Below are positions 19,126 to 28,564 of a DNA stretch of 64,000 bases, piece by piece. The DNA comes from an uncultured Saprospiraceae bacterium (GTDB lineage Bacteria > Bacteroidota > Bacteroidia > Chitinophagales > Saprospiraceae): positions 43,415 to 107,414 of the forward strand of contig CALGAW010000028.1 in NCBI GenBank assembly GCA_937959115.1, written 5' to 3'. Positions within the stretch are counted from its first letter, which is position 1. Every line of letters begins with the position of its first letter. The notes beneath the pieces are model-generated. The model saw nothing but the letters and a program-made list of their open reading frames with translations. It was not told where the DNA came from and searched no databases. Position numbers and translations under genes: made by a program.

Positions 19126-19622
19126 GGTTGTCAGTATAGCTTAAGATTTAAAAATAATGAAATTTAGAGGGATTTAAGAATTTTGTTTTGGACAATATTT
19201 TCTAATCCGTATTTCAAAATTAATAGGTACCAGTCTTAGTTAGGATATTGATGGAAGAAAACCATCTGCCTTTAGAATATTCTATGAAGGATTAGAGAGG
19301 AAATTTGCAAAAAATGGCCTCGAAATTTGTTTTTAAACGACGTAATTTGTTTTGGTTGATTTAAATAATTGTAGATCTTATATTTATGGATTTTTTTTTA
19401 ATAAATGCTACTTTTTTTAGTTTTCATTTCCATTATAATACCTGTATAATATTTTACTAAGAATTAAATAAACCGAAAAACTAGTACTTTTAATTAGCAA
19501 TTTGAAACCAGACTTAAGTGTTTATATTTGAGGGAAGTAAATACGTGTTTTGTCTTTCTTTTTTGATAAAAAAATCTTGCAAAACAAACACTCAGCAGGT
19601 CCTAGAAAAATCAATATTTTAT
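19126..19622. other. Intergenic region
   Basis: An AT-rich stretch between two minus-strand genes. It should hold the promoter of the tail-spike-like gene and the terminator of the nucleoside-hydrolase-like gene, but no strong stem-loop or coding sequence is visible. Confidence 0.5.
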
Positions 19623-22163
19623 CTACCGATCCAAGACAGAAAACACTCCATTGTTACCCGACCACAAAATCTTATCCATACCAGAAATGTCACCATCAAG
19701 ATTATAGTCACCCAATCCATATACATTGAATTGTCCGTTTTGGGGAAGCCAGCTAGAATTGTCAACGCCATTAATATCATAGCCATTCAAATCCTGTAAT
19801 TGGTCACCATCACCTGCAAACATTGCCCAGATGCCAGTACCGATGTTTTTCTGTCCTTGGCCACCATTTGAATAACTGTCTCCTGACCTAAAATCATAAG
19901 ATAAAACCCCCGAATTCACTGACACCGCAGTTGGGGACATTACACCAATATGATTTCGGTGTTCCACAACAACATAAAAGGAGGAACCAAGACTTTCTGG
20001 GAAAAAGTCGGGTTCTGGAAATTCTAGACATCCGTCTTCTTGCAATAAGGCGGCAGTGGCCAATACCTCCGATGATTTCGAAGTACCAGCTCTGAAGCTA
20101 ACAGTAACCCAATCCACTGTTGTAGAAGTGAAACTGTTAACAGATTCTAACCCTTGATAATTCCAAGGAGCCGTGTTATAAGGTTGAGCGAGTGGCAGTA
20201 AGTTCATTTGATTAAGACGGGTGGTCATCCTATTGGTATTCGGATCAAAAGCGCCTTCCATCCACAAACAAATGTTGGGAGAGATAAAGGCTTTTTGACA
20301 GTCTTCAAATGTAAGTTCACCAAATACTGAAGGGTTTTGCCAAGCAAGATCTTGATAATCCACCCAGGATAACAATTTGTCACGATTGCCACCATCATCA
20401 TCATCGTTGATATGGAAATCAAAGCCTATTTTACCCCCATTTGAAATTGATGGAATTCCAATAAACGCCCAACTGATTCGAATCTCGATGTTATATCCCA
20501 CACTAGTAGGAACCATTACAAAATCAACACCTGCAGGATTGACAATCGCTCCAGGGAATTGGTAAGCATTTGGATCATTGTACCGAAACATGAGTTGATG
20601 ATCATTGATATCATAGGTTGTTGCTTTCTCGTTTCCACCATCAATAAACAATTCTACACCATCGTCATTGTAGACTCCTGGAGAATCGTTGATGAGGATA
20701 TCATCTGTTATTTTACCATAAGCATAGAGGTAATTGTCATCCCATGCAAATTGAAATGAAGCGTCTAAATCAGCTTGATTGGCAATGGTGCCACCAAACA
20801 CAATAGCGGGGTCGAAAATGGAATCTTGCGGCCATTCATGATCAATTCCATCCAGTGTTGGAGGATTGTCGAACTGACAAATTCCAAATCCTGGTATTAA
20901 ATTTCCAACACAATTACACTGACCATCATAGGCGTCATTAGCCGTATTAGGGTCATTATCATCGCAAGGCGTTCCTACAGGCGCACAAACTCCAGCACAA
21001 GTGCACTGACCGTCGTAAACATCGTTAAAGGTATGAGGGTCATTATCATCACAAGCGGTACCAGCTGGCAAACAAATACTACAATCAACAGGTACTTGAC
21101 TTGTCAATTGGATCATTCGATTAATCATGTTTTGGATCTCGGCGTTTGTGTAATCCCACACATACCCAAGGGTACGGACATTCCCATTGGGATTAGCAGT
21201 AAACGTTGTAAGACCACTGCTACCATTTACCGCAACATAGCCTCTAGGGCCAAGATTGAAGTAGTTGGATATTGGGTCAAGTGCAGCAATGACAGAGGTG
21301 AGATCCCACGAACGCATATTGTAATAAGCGCCATTTGGTACGTGCCATGCCAAGTCATTACTGAGATAGGAATCCTTTACAACGTGATTAGAGACGTAAT
21401 TGAAATCATTGTAAATACTACTTAAAGGATAAAGAACGGCATGCCCTAAATCATACTCACTTTGAATAATATCTACAGGACAAGTCGAAAAAACGACTTG
21501 TGCACTTGGGATATGGTTGTCCACATTGAATTCGGGAAATTTATCATTGTTTCCACCCATAATGGAAATTAGCTTTACTTTTTTAGCCACTAGTTGGACA
21601 CCAGTGAGTGGAGAGATTGCATCCGGACCACTTTGTAATAATGCTCCTGTATTTACAAAAAATCCTGTTTGAATGATGACTACACTATTGTCAGGTGAAG
21701 CAGCTAAGACTTCTCGCATCAGCTTATATCCTTCTCGAATTGAGCCTGTCGTGTGCACATCGTGTGGGTAATTTCCACTATTAACAATAGGTGCAGAAAA
21801 GTGTCCATCATTATAGTCTTGAATAGTCGACCCAAAAAACTTGCCTACAGGTATATCTGGTCGGTAGTAAAATGTATTCAATAAATCACAATACCTTGCA
21901 CCTATATTGGAGTTTCTAGATACTGTTACTGCAGCGATCTTGGCTTTCCCATTTGTTTCATAGGCATGAAGCATGGCTAGCGCAAGTACATCGTCAATAT
22001 CTGGCCCCATATCGGTGTCAAATATTACAATTGGTCCTGTATTCGGAATACAATTTGGCGTCTGACCAAGCATTGTGGATACAGACATAGCAAGGATAGG
22101 AAGAACAAGTAAGCGTTGAAGCAGTTTGCCTGCCCAATACTGCGGTTGGGTTAAATTAGTCAT
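19623..22163 (-). CDS. Secreted nucleoside-hydrolase-like enzyme with CBM9 and dockerin-like C-terminal module
   Basis: The ATG at 22163 is chosen; an ATG nine codons upstream is also possible. After the signal peptide (cleavage near MLGQ) comes an inosine-uridine nucleoside hydrolase-like domain (about 40-360, counted from the longer start). Its metal site motif is DTDMGPDIDDVLAL, and a later block reads VVIIQTGFFVNTGALL. Two short Cys-rich repeats follow (about 374-430; PCDDNDPNTANDAYDGQCNC), then a CBM9-like domain (about 445-630; YLYAYGKITDD, DDGVELFIDGG). The recurring module ends the protein (about 637-855; VDWVTVSFR, EHRNHIGVMSP, DYNLDGDISGMD). Family enzymes hydrolyse N-glycosidic bonds; an exported form with a sugar-binding domain suggests extracellular substrates. 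The C-terminal 480 residues closely match the protein at 38883. Confidence 0.82.
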   Translation of the reverse strand: MTNLTQPQYWAGKLLQRLLVLPILAMSVSTMLGQTPNCIPNTGPIVIFDTDMGPDIDDVLALAMLHAYETNGKAKIAAVTVSRNSNIGARYCDLLNTFYYRPDIPVGKFFGSTIQDYNDGHFSAPIVNSGNYPHDVHTTGSIREGYKLMREVLAASPDNSVVIIQTGFFVNTGALLQSGPDAISPLTGVQLVAKKVKLISIMGGNNDKFPEFNVDNHIPSAQVVFSTCPVDIIQSEYDLGHAVLYPLSSIYNDFNYVSNHVVKDSYLSNDLAWHVPNGAYYNMRSWDLTSVIAALDPISNYFNLGPRGYVAVNGSSGLTTFTANPNGNVRTLGYVWDYTNAEIQNMINRMIQLTSQVPVDCSICLPAGTACDDNDPHTFNDVYDGQCTCAGVCAPVGTPCDDNDPNTANDAYDGQCNCVGNLIPGFGICQFDNPPTLDGIDHEWPQDSIFDPAIVFGGTIANQADLDASFQFAWDDNYLYAYGKITDDILINDSPGVYNDDGVELFIDGGNEKATTYDINDHQLMFRYNDPNAYQFPGAIVNPAGVDFVMVPTSVGYNIEIRISWAFIGIPSISNGGKIGFDFHINDDDDGGNRDKLLSWVDYQDLAWQNPSVFGELTFEDCQKAFISPNICLWMEGAFDPNTNRMTTRLNQMNLLPLAQPYNTAPWNYQGLESVNSFTSTTVDWVTVSFRAGTSKSSEVLATAALLQEDGCLEFPEPDFFPESLGSSFYVVVEHRNHIGVMSPTAVSVNSGVLSYDFRSGDSYSNGGQGQKNIGTGIWAMFAGDGDQLQDLNGYDINGVDNSSWLPQNGQFNVYGLGDYNLDGDISGMDKILWSGNNGVFSVLDR

Positions 22164-22346
22164 TTCAAGATTGTTTAAGCAAAGTTGCAAATGGTAACTT
22201 GAATAATAATTAGTGGATACGAAGGATTATCCAAGCGAATGAGTTCAGTCACAATTTGAGGTATAAAAAATGGTTTAAACCCTACGTTTTCAATATGTAA
22301 GATAGCATAATTCTATAAAACATTTAATATAAACCCCTGTGAACAT

Positions 22347-23750
22347 TCAATCTGATAACTGTTGTAAAAACCAATGCTTGTCGGGTAATGGCTTGGTTTT
22401 CTCTATATCTTTCAATAAAGAAGCACGCTCCTTTGCATCATATGGATTAAGAATAGTCATTTTGTTAATGCTTTGAAGATAATTCTTATAACTTAGATAG
22501 TGATAGCCGAGGATTTTTTTCTTTCGGTTCAAAATCTTTCTAAAACTTTCAATTAGAGCTGACTGTGCCTCAACATTATTTTGCTCATGATAGATTCGAG
22601 CCAATAGCATTTTTGTGTCGATGTTGATGTAAACATCATCACTGTTATTGGTTAACATTAAATATTGTAGCGCAGAATCAAATTCTTTCTTTTCAGCATA
22701 TAGCTTGGCGAGATTATACTGGTACATCACCTCTTGATAGTCTTTTTCTAGTAAAGAATTGTAGTCTTTTACAAAGGATTCCGCCCAGTCAAACAGTTTT
22801 TGCGTGAGTGCAAGTACGACTATGTTTTTGTAGGTAAAACGAGAAAGAATGTTGTTTGTAAGTAAGATTTTTTTATCAATTCCAGACCGATATAATTCTA
22901 ATAAGTCCTTTGCCATTTCACGATGTCCTTGATTGTAACGTTTTATGGCGATATTGATTGCAAGTAAATAAATGTCTTTCATTTCTGAAATCGTAAACAA
23001 TTTGGCTTTTGCAATTAATAGCTGTTTTAGCGATTTAAAATGCTGAATGTTTTCTGGATGCGCCAATGCCAAATAGCAATAATAGTAAATGCCAATTGCT
23101 GGTATTTTGACTAAGTCTTTCCGTTTTACTTCCTCTAGAATGTTTAGTACAAAAGTGGAGTCATAGGAAATATTGTAAATGTTTTGATGAGAAATCATGT
23201 AGCAGCTTTGCCGAAGTCGCTTTGCAAAGTAACTAATGTCGAGGCTGTTTGCTACTTCAAGTAGATTAGTCTCCTCGGCTCTACCTTTTTGAGTTGAAGC
23301 ATAATACCGTTCTTGCTCAAGTCGATAGTTGCGGTAATAGAACTCACTATCTTTTAAAGAAGATTGTTGCTGCAGACGAGTGGTTTTCTTAAGAGCCGTC
23401 TCAAATTGTTTTAGTAAACCCCGTTCTCGAAGGGCATGACACATAGCTATTGATTCGTCTTCATGATGAAATTTTTGAAAGGCAAGAAATCGGTGCAACG
23501 GCACTGTCAAATAGGACACTAAATATCCAAACTCACTATTATTAAAGGGTTTATTAGGAAATAGGTTGTTAAAAATGAATTCCTTACTCAGATTGGGTTT
23601 GGTTTTTTTCAATTCCCTAAGAATACAATCAAAGAGATGAATTGGCCCTTCTCTTTTATTAAAGATTTTGCAACTCAAATAATGACGGAATAGCCGTAAC
23701 TCTTCTTTATTCAAAGATTTTAATGCTAATATTAATTTGGTGGTTTTCAT
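22347..23750 (-). CDS. Cytoplasmic helical (TPR-like) protein, copy 2 of divergent pair
   Basis: The ATG at 23750 (MKTTKLILALKSLNKEELRLF) aligns with the starts of the two paralogues; the frame extends 29 codons upstream but that extension is not shared. At 467 residues it equals the copies at 13812 and 47929 in length. Conserved blocks include CKIFN, LTVPL-RFL, SLDISYFAKRLRQSCYMIS, IPAIGIYYYCYLA, EMKDIYLLAINIAI, GIDKKILLTNN and PDKHWFLQQL. The C-terminal half has TPR-like helix pairs (YNLAKLYAEKKEFDSAL). There is no signal peptide and no recognised named domain. It is divergent from the giant surface gene at 23938 and upstream of, and in the same direction as, the nucleoside-hydrolase-like gene. 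Confidence 0.75.
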   Translation of the reverse strand: MKTTKLILALKSLNKEELRLFRHYLSCKIFNKREGPIHLFDCILRELKKTKPNLSKEFIFNNLFPNKPFNNSEFGYLVSYLTVPLHRFLAFQKFHHEDESIAMCHALRERGLLKQFETALKKTTRLQQQSSLKDSEFYYRNYRLEQERYYASTQKGRAEETNLLEVANSLDISYFAKRLRQSCYMISHQNIYNISYDSTFVLNILEEVKRKDLVKIPAIGIYYYCYLALAHPENIQHFKSLKQLLIAKAKLFTISEMKDIYLLAINIAIKRYNQGHREMAKDLLELYRSGIDKKILLTNNILSRFTYKNIVVLALTQKLFDWAESFVKDYNSLLEKDYQEVMYQYNLAKLYAEKKEFDSALQYLMLTNNSDDVYINIDTKMLLARIYHEQNNVEAQSALIESFRKILNRKKKILGYHYLSYKNYLQSINKMTILNPYDAKERASLLKDIEKTKPLPDKHWFLQQLSD

Positions 23751-23937
23751 TATTTGTGCGGAATATTTTACATTAAGGTACCATAAATGTTCTAATAATG
23801 GAGAATATTTAAAATTATTTGTGCGGGAAAAGAGCAAATTTGTCCTTGCTTTGATCTATTAATCTTTGGATATTTGACTAGCATTTAGACAGAAAGCCTT
23901 TTTAGGACGTTTTCTAATGGTCCTTAAATCTATGAAT
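23751..23937. promoter_or_regulatory. Shared divergent promoter region of pair 2, with conserved block at 23811-23844
   Basis: The block (on the minus strand gacaaattt, spacer, gcacaaataatttt) matches the other two pair regions. The word tatttgtgcgg occurs twice, at 23751-23761 next to the helical gene start and at 23817-23826 in the block, so the region may carry two binding sites. Toward the surface gene, TTTG (23839-23842) is followed after 18 bases by aatctttg (23861-23868), close to the Bacteroidota TTTG/TAnnTTTG promoter. Function is inferred. Confidence 0.5.
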
Positions 23938-26900
23938 ATGAAAACAAACTCAAATTACAACACAATTTCTACCTTGTTATTAGGATTTGTATTATTTCTT
24001 CTTTCCCACTCAATTACGCAAGCACAAGGATGGAGAGGGTTATATCCAGCAAACAACACTAGTTCATTAGAAAGTACTAACTCTGTAGTGACCAATACAT
24101 TAGATGGTGGTTATCTTTTTGCTCGGCAAGCATCAGTTGGAGGAAGAAAAATGAATCTTACAAAAGTAGATCAAGATGGAACCTTACAATGGGATAAAGT
24201 TTATAGTTCACTTAACATTACTGACCCGAACTTTTCAGAAATTTTGCAAAACCCAGATGGTAGTTTTGTTATTTCTGGAGCAGAGACTAATAATTATGGT
24301 TTGTTTATTGTAAAATTAGATCAAAACGGAAACTTAATTTGGATACAAAATAGTTTCAATATTTTTTACTACTACATCTTGGGGGCCAACCATATGGCTA
24401 AGGCTATAAATGGATACATTTTAGCAAACAATGCGAATGAATTCGACTTGGAAATTAGAAAAATAGATGAGAATGGAACTATTGTTTGGACGACAAACCT
24501 ATCACCTGGTCCTAGAAGGTATGTCAAGGTGATTACAAAACCTGACAATACTTATAATGTATATACCGATTCAGAGCTTTACAATATTGATTCCCTTGGA
24601 AATGTTCTAAGTACTAAGAATATATCGTTAAGTACTGGTGGTTTTATTGGTGCGAGTTTGGATATAGAACCAACACCTGATGGCGGAATTCTCGTTACAG
24701 ATCAGACCGATCCATTTACTACAAAGTATAATCTAGAAGTAACCAAAAGAAACGCTAATGGGGGTATAGAATGGGGGAGTACTTACGACCTGTTTACGGC
24801 TAACTCTGAAATTGCTAAACCAGCTGTAAATGCTGTAGATGGAGGATATATTCTTACCGTATCTGGGTCGGATACGGCGGTAGTGTTGAAAGTAGACAAT
24901 GTAGGTAATATGTTGTGGTATAAAACATTCCCAGGAGAATTTCGAGATATTAGAGTAACCAAAGACAGTAGTTATATCCTCTCAGGTTTTGATTCTAATT
25001 CCATTCCTCGCCTTATCAAGTTAGATAAAAATGGTTTTCTTTTCGATAATTTCCTAGTCGGTACTGTATTTAATGATAGTAATTTAAATTGTTTTCCTGA
25101 TCTGAATGAGATAAAACTAGATAATTGGCTTGTGGAAGTGACGGGAGACAAGACGTTATACACGTTTACAAATGCTCTTGGAAATTATAAAATCGATGTA
25201 GATAGCGGAAGCTATATTGTTAACGTAACCAACCCAAGTCCACTTTGGCAATCATGCGTTGGGGCAACGCCTGTCCAGGTATCTTCAAATGATATTGTAG
25301 GAACGAACTTTCCAATGTATCCATTGACGAATTGTCAATATCTTACGATTGACCTATCTGTTCCATTTTTAAGACGATGTTTTGATAATAACTATCAGGT
25401 AAGTTTCTGTAACAAGGGAACCGTTGCATCTGCGAACAACGTTGTCGATATTGATTTTCATCCACATTATGACGTGATATCTAGCAGCATTCCATGGTCA
25501 AGTCAGACGGGTACTACTTATTCATTTCCAGTGGGCAATTTGGACATTAATGAATGTGGTAATTTTAGCGTTACTGTCGTTCCCAATTGTGATTCTACCA
25601 TTCTTGGTCAAGCACTTTGTGCTTATGCTACAATAAAACCAGACACCATTTGTGGAGCGATCAATCCTGCTTGGGATGGTTCTATAACAGATCTAAAAGT
25701 TCATTGTGGCCCAGATTCCTTAACGTTTACGATAACGAACACTGGAACAGGGAATATGGGAACACCACAAGACTATTTGGTTATTGAAGACAATCTGCTA
25801 CCCAAAACAGGCTTCTTTCAATTGATTGCCGCGGATACCCTTCAAATCAAGGTGCCTGCTAACGGTTCCACGTATCGCTTGTATGCGGGGCAGTCGCCTG
25901 GCTATTTCCCGCCTGGCTATAACCCAACAATTGCTTATGAGGGGTGTGGAGTCAAAACAGACGGCACTTTCAGTACAGGCTTTATCACCATGTATTCTGA
26001 GAACAATGTCCTAAACACAGAAACCACCGACTGTGAGGAGATTATTGGTTCGTATGATCCAAATGACAAACAAGCAACACCTAAAGGATATAGTTATCGA
26101 CATTTCATCGAAGTTGGTGATGATCTAGATTACAGAATCCGCTTTCAAAATACGGGCACTGATACCGCCTTTACGGTTGAGATTCGAGACACAATTTCAG
26201 AACATTTAGATATGGCTTCTCTTCTACCCGGAACCTCAAGCCACGCTTATGAATTAGATATCGTGAATGGAACCACGCTGAAATTTACGTTTAAGGATAT
26301 TCTATTGGTTGATTCTACTACAAATGAGCCAGCATCTCATGGGTTTGTAACGTTTAAAATCAGCCAACAACCCAATCTGCCACTTGGTACCATGATTTAT
26401 AACCGGGCGGGGATCTATTTCGATTTCAATGAACCGATCATTACAAACCAAACGTATCATGAGATTGGTGAAGACTTTTTACCTGTAGCCCCAACTGCTG
26501 TTAGCCTTTCTATGTCTTTAGAGGGTGCATACGACCTGAATACAGGTCTACACGCTACAGATCTACTAGATCAAGGGTTATTGCCCGCGGTTCAGCCTTA
26601 TGGCGCTGCGCCGTGGGAATACGACGGCACAGAAGGTAGTGGCTGGACAACTAGTGATTATCCTTCTGGAACGGTTGACTGGGTTCTGATTGATTTAAGA
26701 GAAACCTCATCTGCTAGCAGTATTGTAGCAAAAGGCGCAGCTATCTTATTGGAAGATGGTAGTTTACACCCCTTCAATATGGTCGTTCCAGGAAATGTAG
26801 ATAGTGTTTATATTGCGGTATATCACCGAAATCATTTGCCGATTTTATCTCCACACCGATTCGATGTTAGCAACCAAGCACTCAGTTTTGATTTCCGATT

Positions 26901-27153
26901 GTCGGATAGTTATGTGTTTGGTGCTGGTTTTGGCCAGAAGCGAATTGGTAATGATTGGCATTTGTTTGTAGGTAACGGAGCAGCTAGTTCTGCTGGAAGT
27001 GACATCAATGTTGCTGACAAAATCTTGTGGGAAACCGAAAACGGCTACTTTGGTAAGTACAAATTAGCCGATTATAATTTGGATGGTGATATCAACGGTA
27101 TTGATAAGATCCTTTGGAGTGTCAACAATGGAATTTATACTGAGATTCGATAA
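23938..27153 (+). CDS. Giant surface protein, copy 2 of divergent pair, with dockerin-like C-terminus instead of T9SS domain
   Basis: Starts at 23917, 23932 and 23938 are all possible; 23938 gives the shortest clean signal peptide (MKTNSNYNTISTLLLGF, cleavage near QAQGW). The body matches the paralogues at 10791 and 44855: propeller-like repeats (about 35-370), a CNA-B/SdrD-like domain (DSNLNCFPDLNE), LLRRC-type beta-sandwiches (LRRCFDNNYQVSFCNKGT) and a DUF7619-like domain (GSYDPNDKQA, IRFQNTGTDTAF, AGIYFDFNEPIITN). After YHEIGEDF, where the paralogues continue to a T9SS type A sorting domain, this protein has the recurring module instead (about residues 863-1078; EGAYD, VDWVLIDLRE, YHRNHLPILSP, DYNLDGDINGID). 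How it is exported and attached is therefore an open question. A terminator follows at 27208. Confidence 0.85.
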   Translation: MKTNSNYNTISTLLLGFVLFLLSHSITQAQGWRGLYPANNTSSLESTNSVVTNTLDGGYLFARQASVGGRKMNLTKVDQDGTLQWDKVYSSLNITDPNFSEILQNPDGSFVISGAETNNYGLFIVKLDQNGNLIWIQNSFNIFYYYILGANHMAKAINGYILANNANEFDLEIRKIDENGTIVWTTNLSPGPRRYVKVITKPDNTYNVYTDSELYNIDSLGNVLSTKNISLSTGGFIGASLDIEPTPDGGILVTDQTDPFTTKYNLEVTKRNANGGIEWGSTYDLFTANSEIAKPAVNAVDGGYILTVSGSDTAVVLKVDNVGNMLWYKTFPGEFRDIRVTKDSSYILSGFDSNSIPRLIKLDKNGFLFDNFLVGTVFNDSNLNCFPDLNEIKLDNWLVEVTGDKTLYTFTNALGNYKIDVDSGSYIVNVTNPSPLWQSCVGATPVQVSSNDIVGTNFPMYPLTNCQYLTIDLSVPFLRRCFDNNYQVSFCNKGTVASANNVVDIDFHPHYDVISSSIPWSSQTGTTYSFPVGNLDINECGNFSVTVVPNCDSTILGQALCAYATIKPDTICGAINPAWDGSITDLKVHCGPDSLTFTITNTGTGNMGTPQDYLVIEDNLLPKTGFFQLIAADTLQIKVPANGSTYRLYAGQSPGYFPPGYNPTIAYEGCGVKTDGTFSTGFITMYSENNVLNTETTDCEEIIGSYDPNDKQATPKGYSYRHFIEVGDDLDYRIRFQNTGTDTAFTVEIRDTISEHLDMASLLPGTSSHAYELDIVNGTTLKFTFKDILLVDSTTNEPASHGFVTFKISQQPNLPLGTMIYNRAGIYFDFNEPIITNQTYHEIGEDFLPVAPTAVSLSMSLEGAYDLNTGLHATDLLDQGLLPAVQPYGAAPWEYDGTEGSGWTTSDYPSGTVDWVLIDLRETSSASSIVAKGAAILLEDGSLHPFNMVVPGNVDSVYIAVYHRNHLPILSPHRFDVSNQALSFDFRLSDSYVFGAGFGQKRIGNDWHLFVGNGAASSAGSDINVADKILWETENGYFGKYKLADYNLDGDINGIDKILWSVNNGIYTEIR

Positions 27154-27207
27154 GTCGTCATGGTTAAGCTATCCTAGGCATCGCGGACTAAAATAAAAGG
27201 CTATTTT

Positions 27208-27239
27208 AAAGAGATTACTCAAATGAGTAGTCTCTTTTT
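27208..27239 (+). terminator. Intrinsic terminator of the giant surface gene
   Basis: A 14-bp stem (aaagagattactca with tgagtagtctcttt, one wobble pair) and a 2-nt apex are followed by TTTTT. It begins 54 bp after the stop of the giant surface gene. Confidence 0.8.
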
Positions 27240-27625
27240 GATTGGAAGCAATTGAATATAGTTTGAACACAGGAATACCCTTTATCATTGTTATTTTCTC
27301 TTGCTACGATCGTACGCTTAGGCCTGCACTTAAACGCGTTCAGCGTTAGCCATAAGAAAGTAATACCGAAAGTGTTCAATGATTCAGCTTGCCTTCCGTT
27401 GTGTGGCAGACTGTCCTACTCCTGTTAAACCTAGAGCCTAAATGTGCACACAATAAGTGCTAAAGGCACTTAGTGTCTATTTTACCTCCAACATGCCATA
27501 CAAGAATGAAATGCCGTCCTTACAGCGGTTAAATTATTGGGTAACTACTACCCATTGCGAAAACTTTGGATGAATAGTATTGAACGGTTAAGAATATCGA
27601 TGGTAGGCGATTGGTTTAAACCAAA

Positions 27626-27661
27626 AAAAATCCTAGGAAGAATGACCTTCCTAGGATTTTT
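27626..27661. terminator. Bidirectional intrinsic terminator
   Basis: A perfect 15-bp stem (aaaaatcctaggaag with cttcctaggattttt) encloses a 6-nt loop. The A run on one side and T run on the other allow it to end transcription on both strands. Its main client is the minus-strand gene at 27713. Confidence 0.85.
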
Positions 27662-27712
27662 GTATTTTATTTTTAGATCAAGGATGTCCCTGAACTTTTT
27701 AACTCAAGATTC

Positions 27713-28564
27713 TTAATCTACTTTTACAAACTTAATTGTCTTTGATTGCCACAATGCATCATTGATTTGAACCATGTAAACGCCTGTTGCAAGTTTTTGA
27801 GTATTGAATTGGATACTGTTAAAGCCTTCAGTAAGATTGATAAATTGCTCTGCAACCACAGATCCATCAATTGAAGTTACAAGAAGTGTAGATTTAGTTG
27901 TAGCAAAATCATTCGTAAACTCAATTGTTATATTCGTATCATTGTTTGATACAGGATTAGGAAATAATTCAGAAATCTGAACTTGTTCATCCAACGTACT
28001 TACAGCACAAACTTCCTTCTTAGAAAAGTTTGACATATGATGACTTGTAGCAGCCTTTAAATCACCATTACTTGTTTTCTCACTGATAAAAGTAGGAGGA
28101 AAGTTTTCAGGTTTATTATCATGCCATGTTAACTCAACAGCTTTATCTACATCTGCAATCTCAAAAGATATACGTCCAACTGACGTCCAAGCCGTATTGT
28201 TTATTGGATAACCTGCTCCACCTGTTAACACAACATTGTAAGATACAATATCATTCATTGATCCTCGTAAGTTATGAGCGTCATAAAGAGAAGAATGTCC
28301 ATTTGAATTAGTCATTCCAGAAACCGTTAGTTCCTTTACCAATTTAGGGTTACTTAAGACCTCTTTATCAAAGCTAAATCGATAATTTTGATCTGCTAAG
28401 TGAACAGTAGTGTTCGGAGTTGCAGCTTTTACTTCTATATCAACATAGAGTAATTGTTTCGCACAATCAGTATGATGATGATTAAATCTAAGCTCATATA
28501 TATCTTGAGCAAAAATTGAAGAAGACATTAAAAGTATTGCAATAAATAAAAGTGAGTTTTTCAT
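27713..28564 (-). CDS. Small secreted T9SS protein with possible cohesin-like fold
   Basis: A 283-residue protein: signal peptide (MKNSLLFIAILLMSSSIFAQ), a single beta-rich domain (about 22-165), a short linker, and a type A T9SS sorting domain (about 205-283; LFPNPVSNNDT, VTSIDGSVVAEQ, LATGVYMVQIND). The beta domain contains YRFSFDKEVL, GSMNDIVSYNVVLTGGAGYP and VGRISFEIAD. The pattern of an early F-x-F-D-x-x-V-L strand and a late VG-x-I-x-F strand is reminiscent of cohesin-type jelly rolls, which bind dockerins. I infer this from pattern only and it could be an unrelated beta sandwich. The 3' end of a second, decayed copy lies upstream at 29137. Confidence 0.75.
   Translation of the reverse strand: MKNSLLFIAILLMSSSIFAQDIYELRFNHHHTDCAKQLLYVDIEVKAATPNTTVHLADQNYRFSFDKEVLSNPKLVKELTVSGMTNSNGHSSLYDAHNLRGSMNDIVSYNVVLTGGAGYPINNTAWTSVGRISFEIADVDKAVELTWHDNKPENFPPTFISEKTSNGDLKAATSHHMSNFSKKEVCAVSTLDEQVQISELFPNPVSNNDTNITIEFTNDFATTKSTLLVTSIDGSVVAEQFINLTEGFNSIQFNTQKLATGVYMVQINDALWQSKTIKFVKVD

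Larger units (their letters stand above)
27154..27712. other. Intergenic region between convergent genes
   Basis: Two strong terminators (27208-27239 and 27626-27661) bracket about 390 bp without a credible gene. That interior holds several small palindromes, including aagtgc-taaag-gcactt (27451-27467) and the phrase gttcagcgttagcc near 27338. These resemble the hairpin-rich repeat at 61270 and may be a decayed copy; this is a weak resemblance. Confidence 0.4.
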
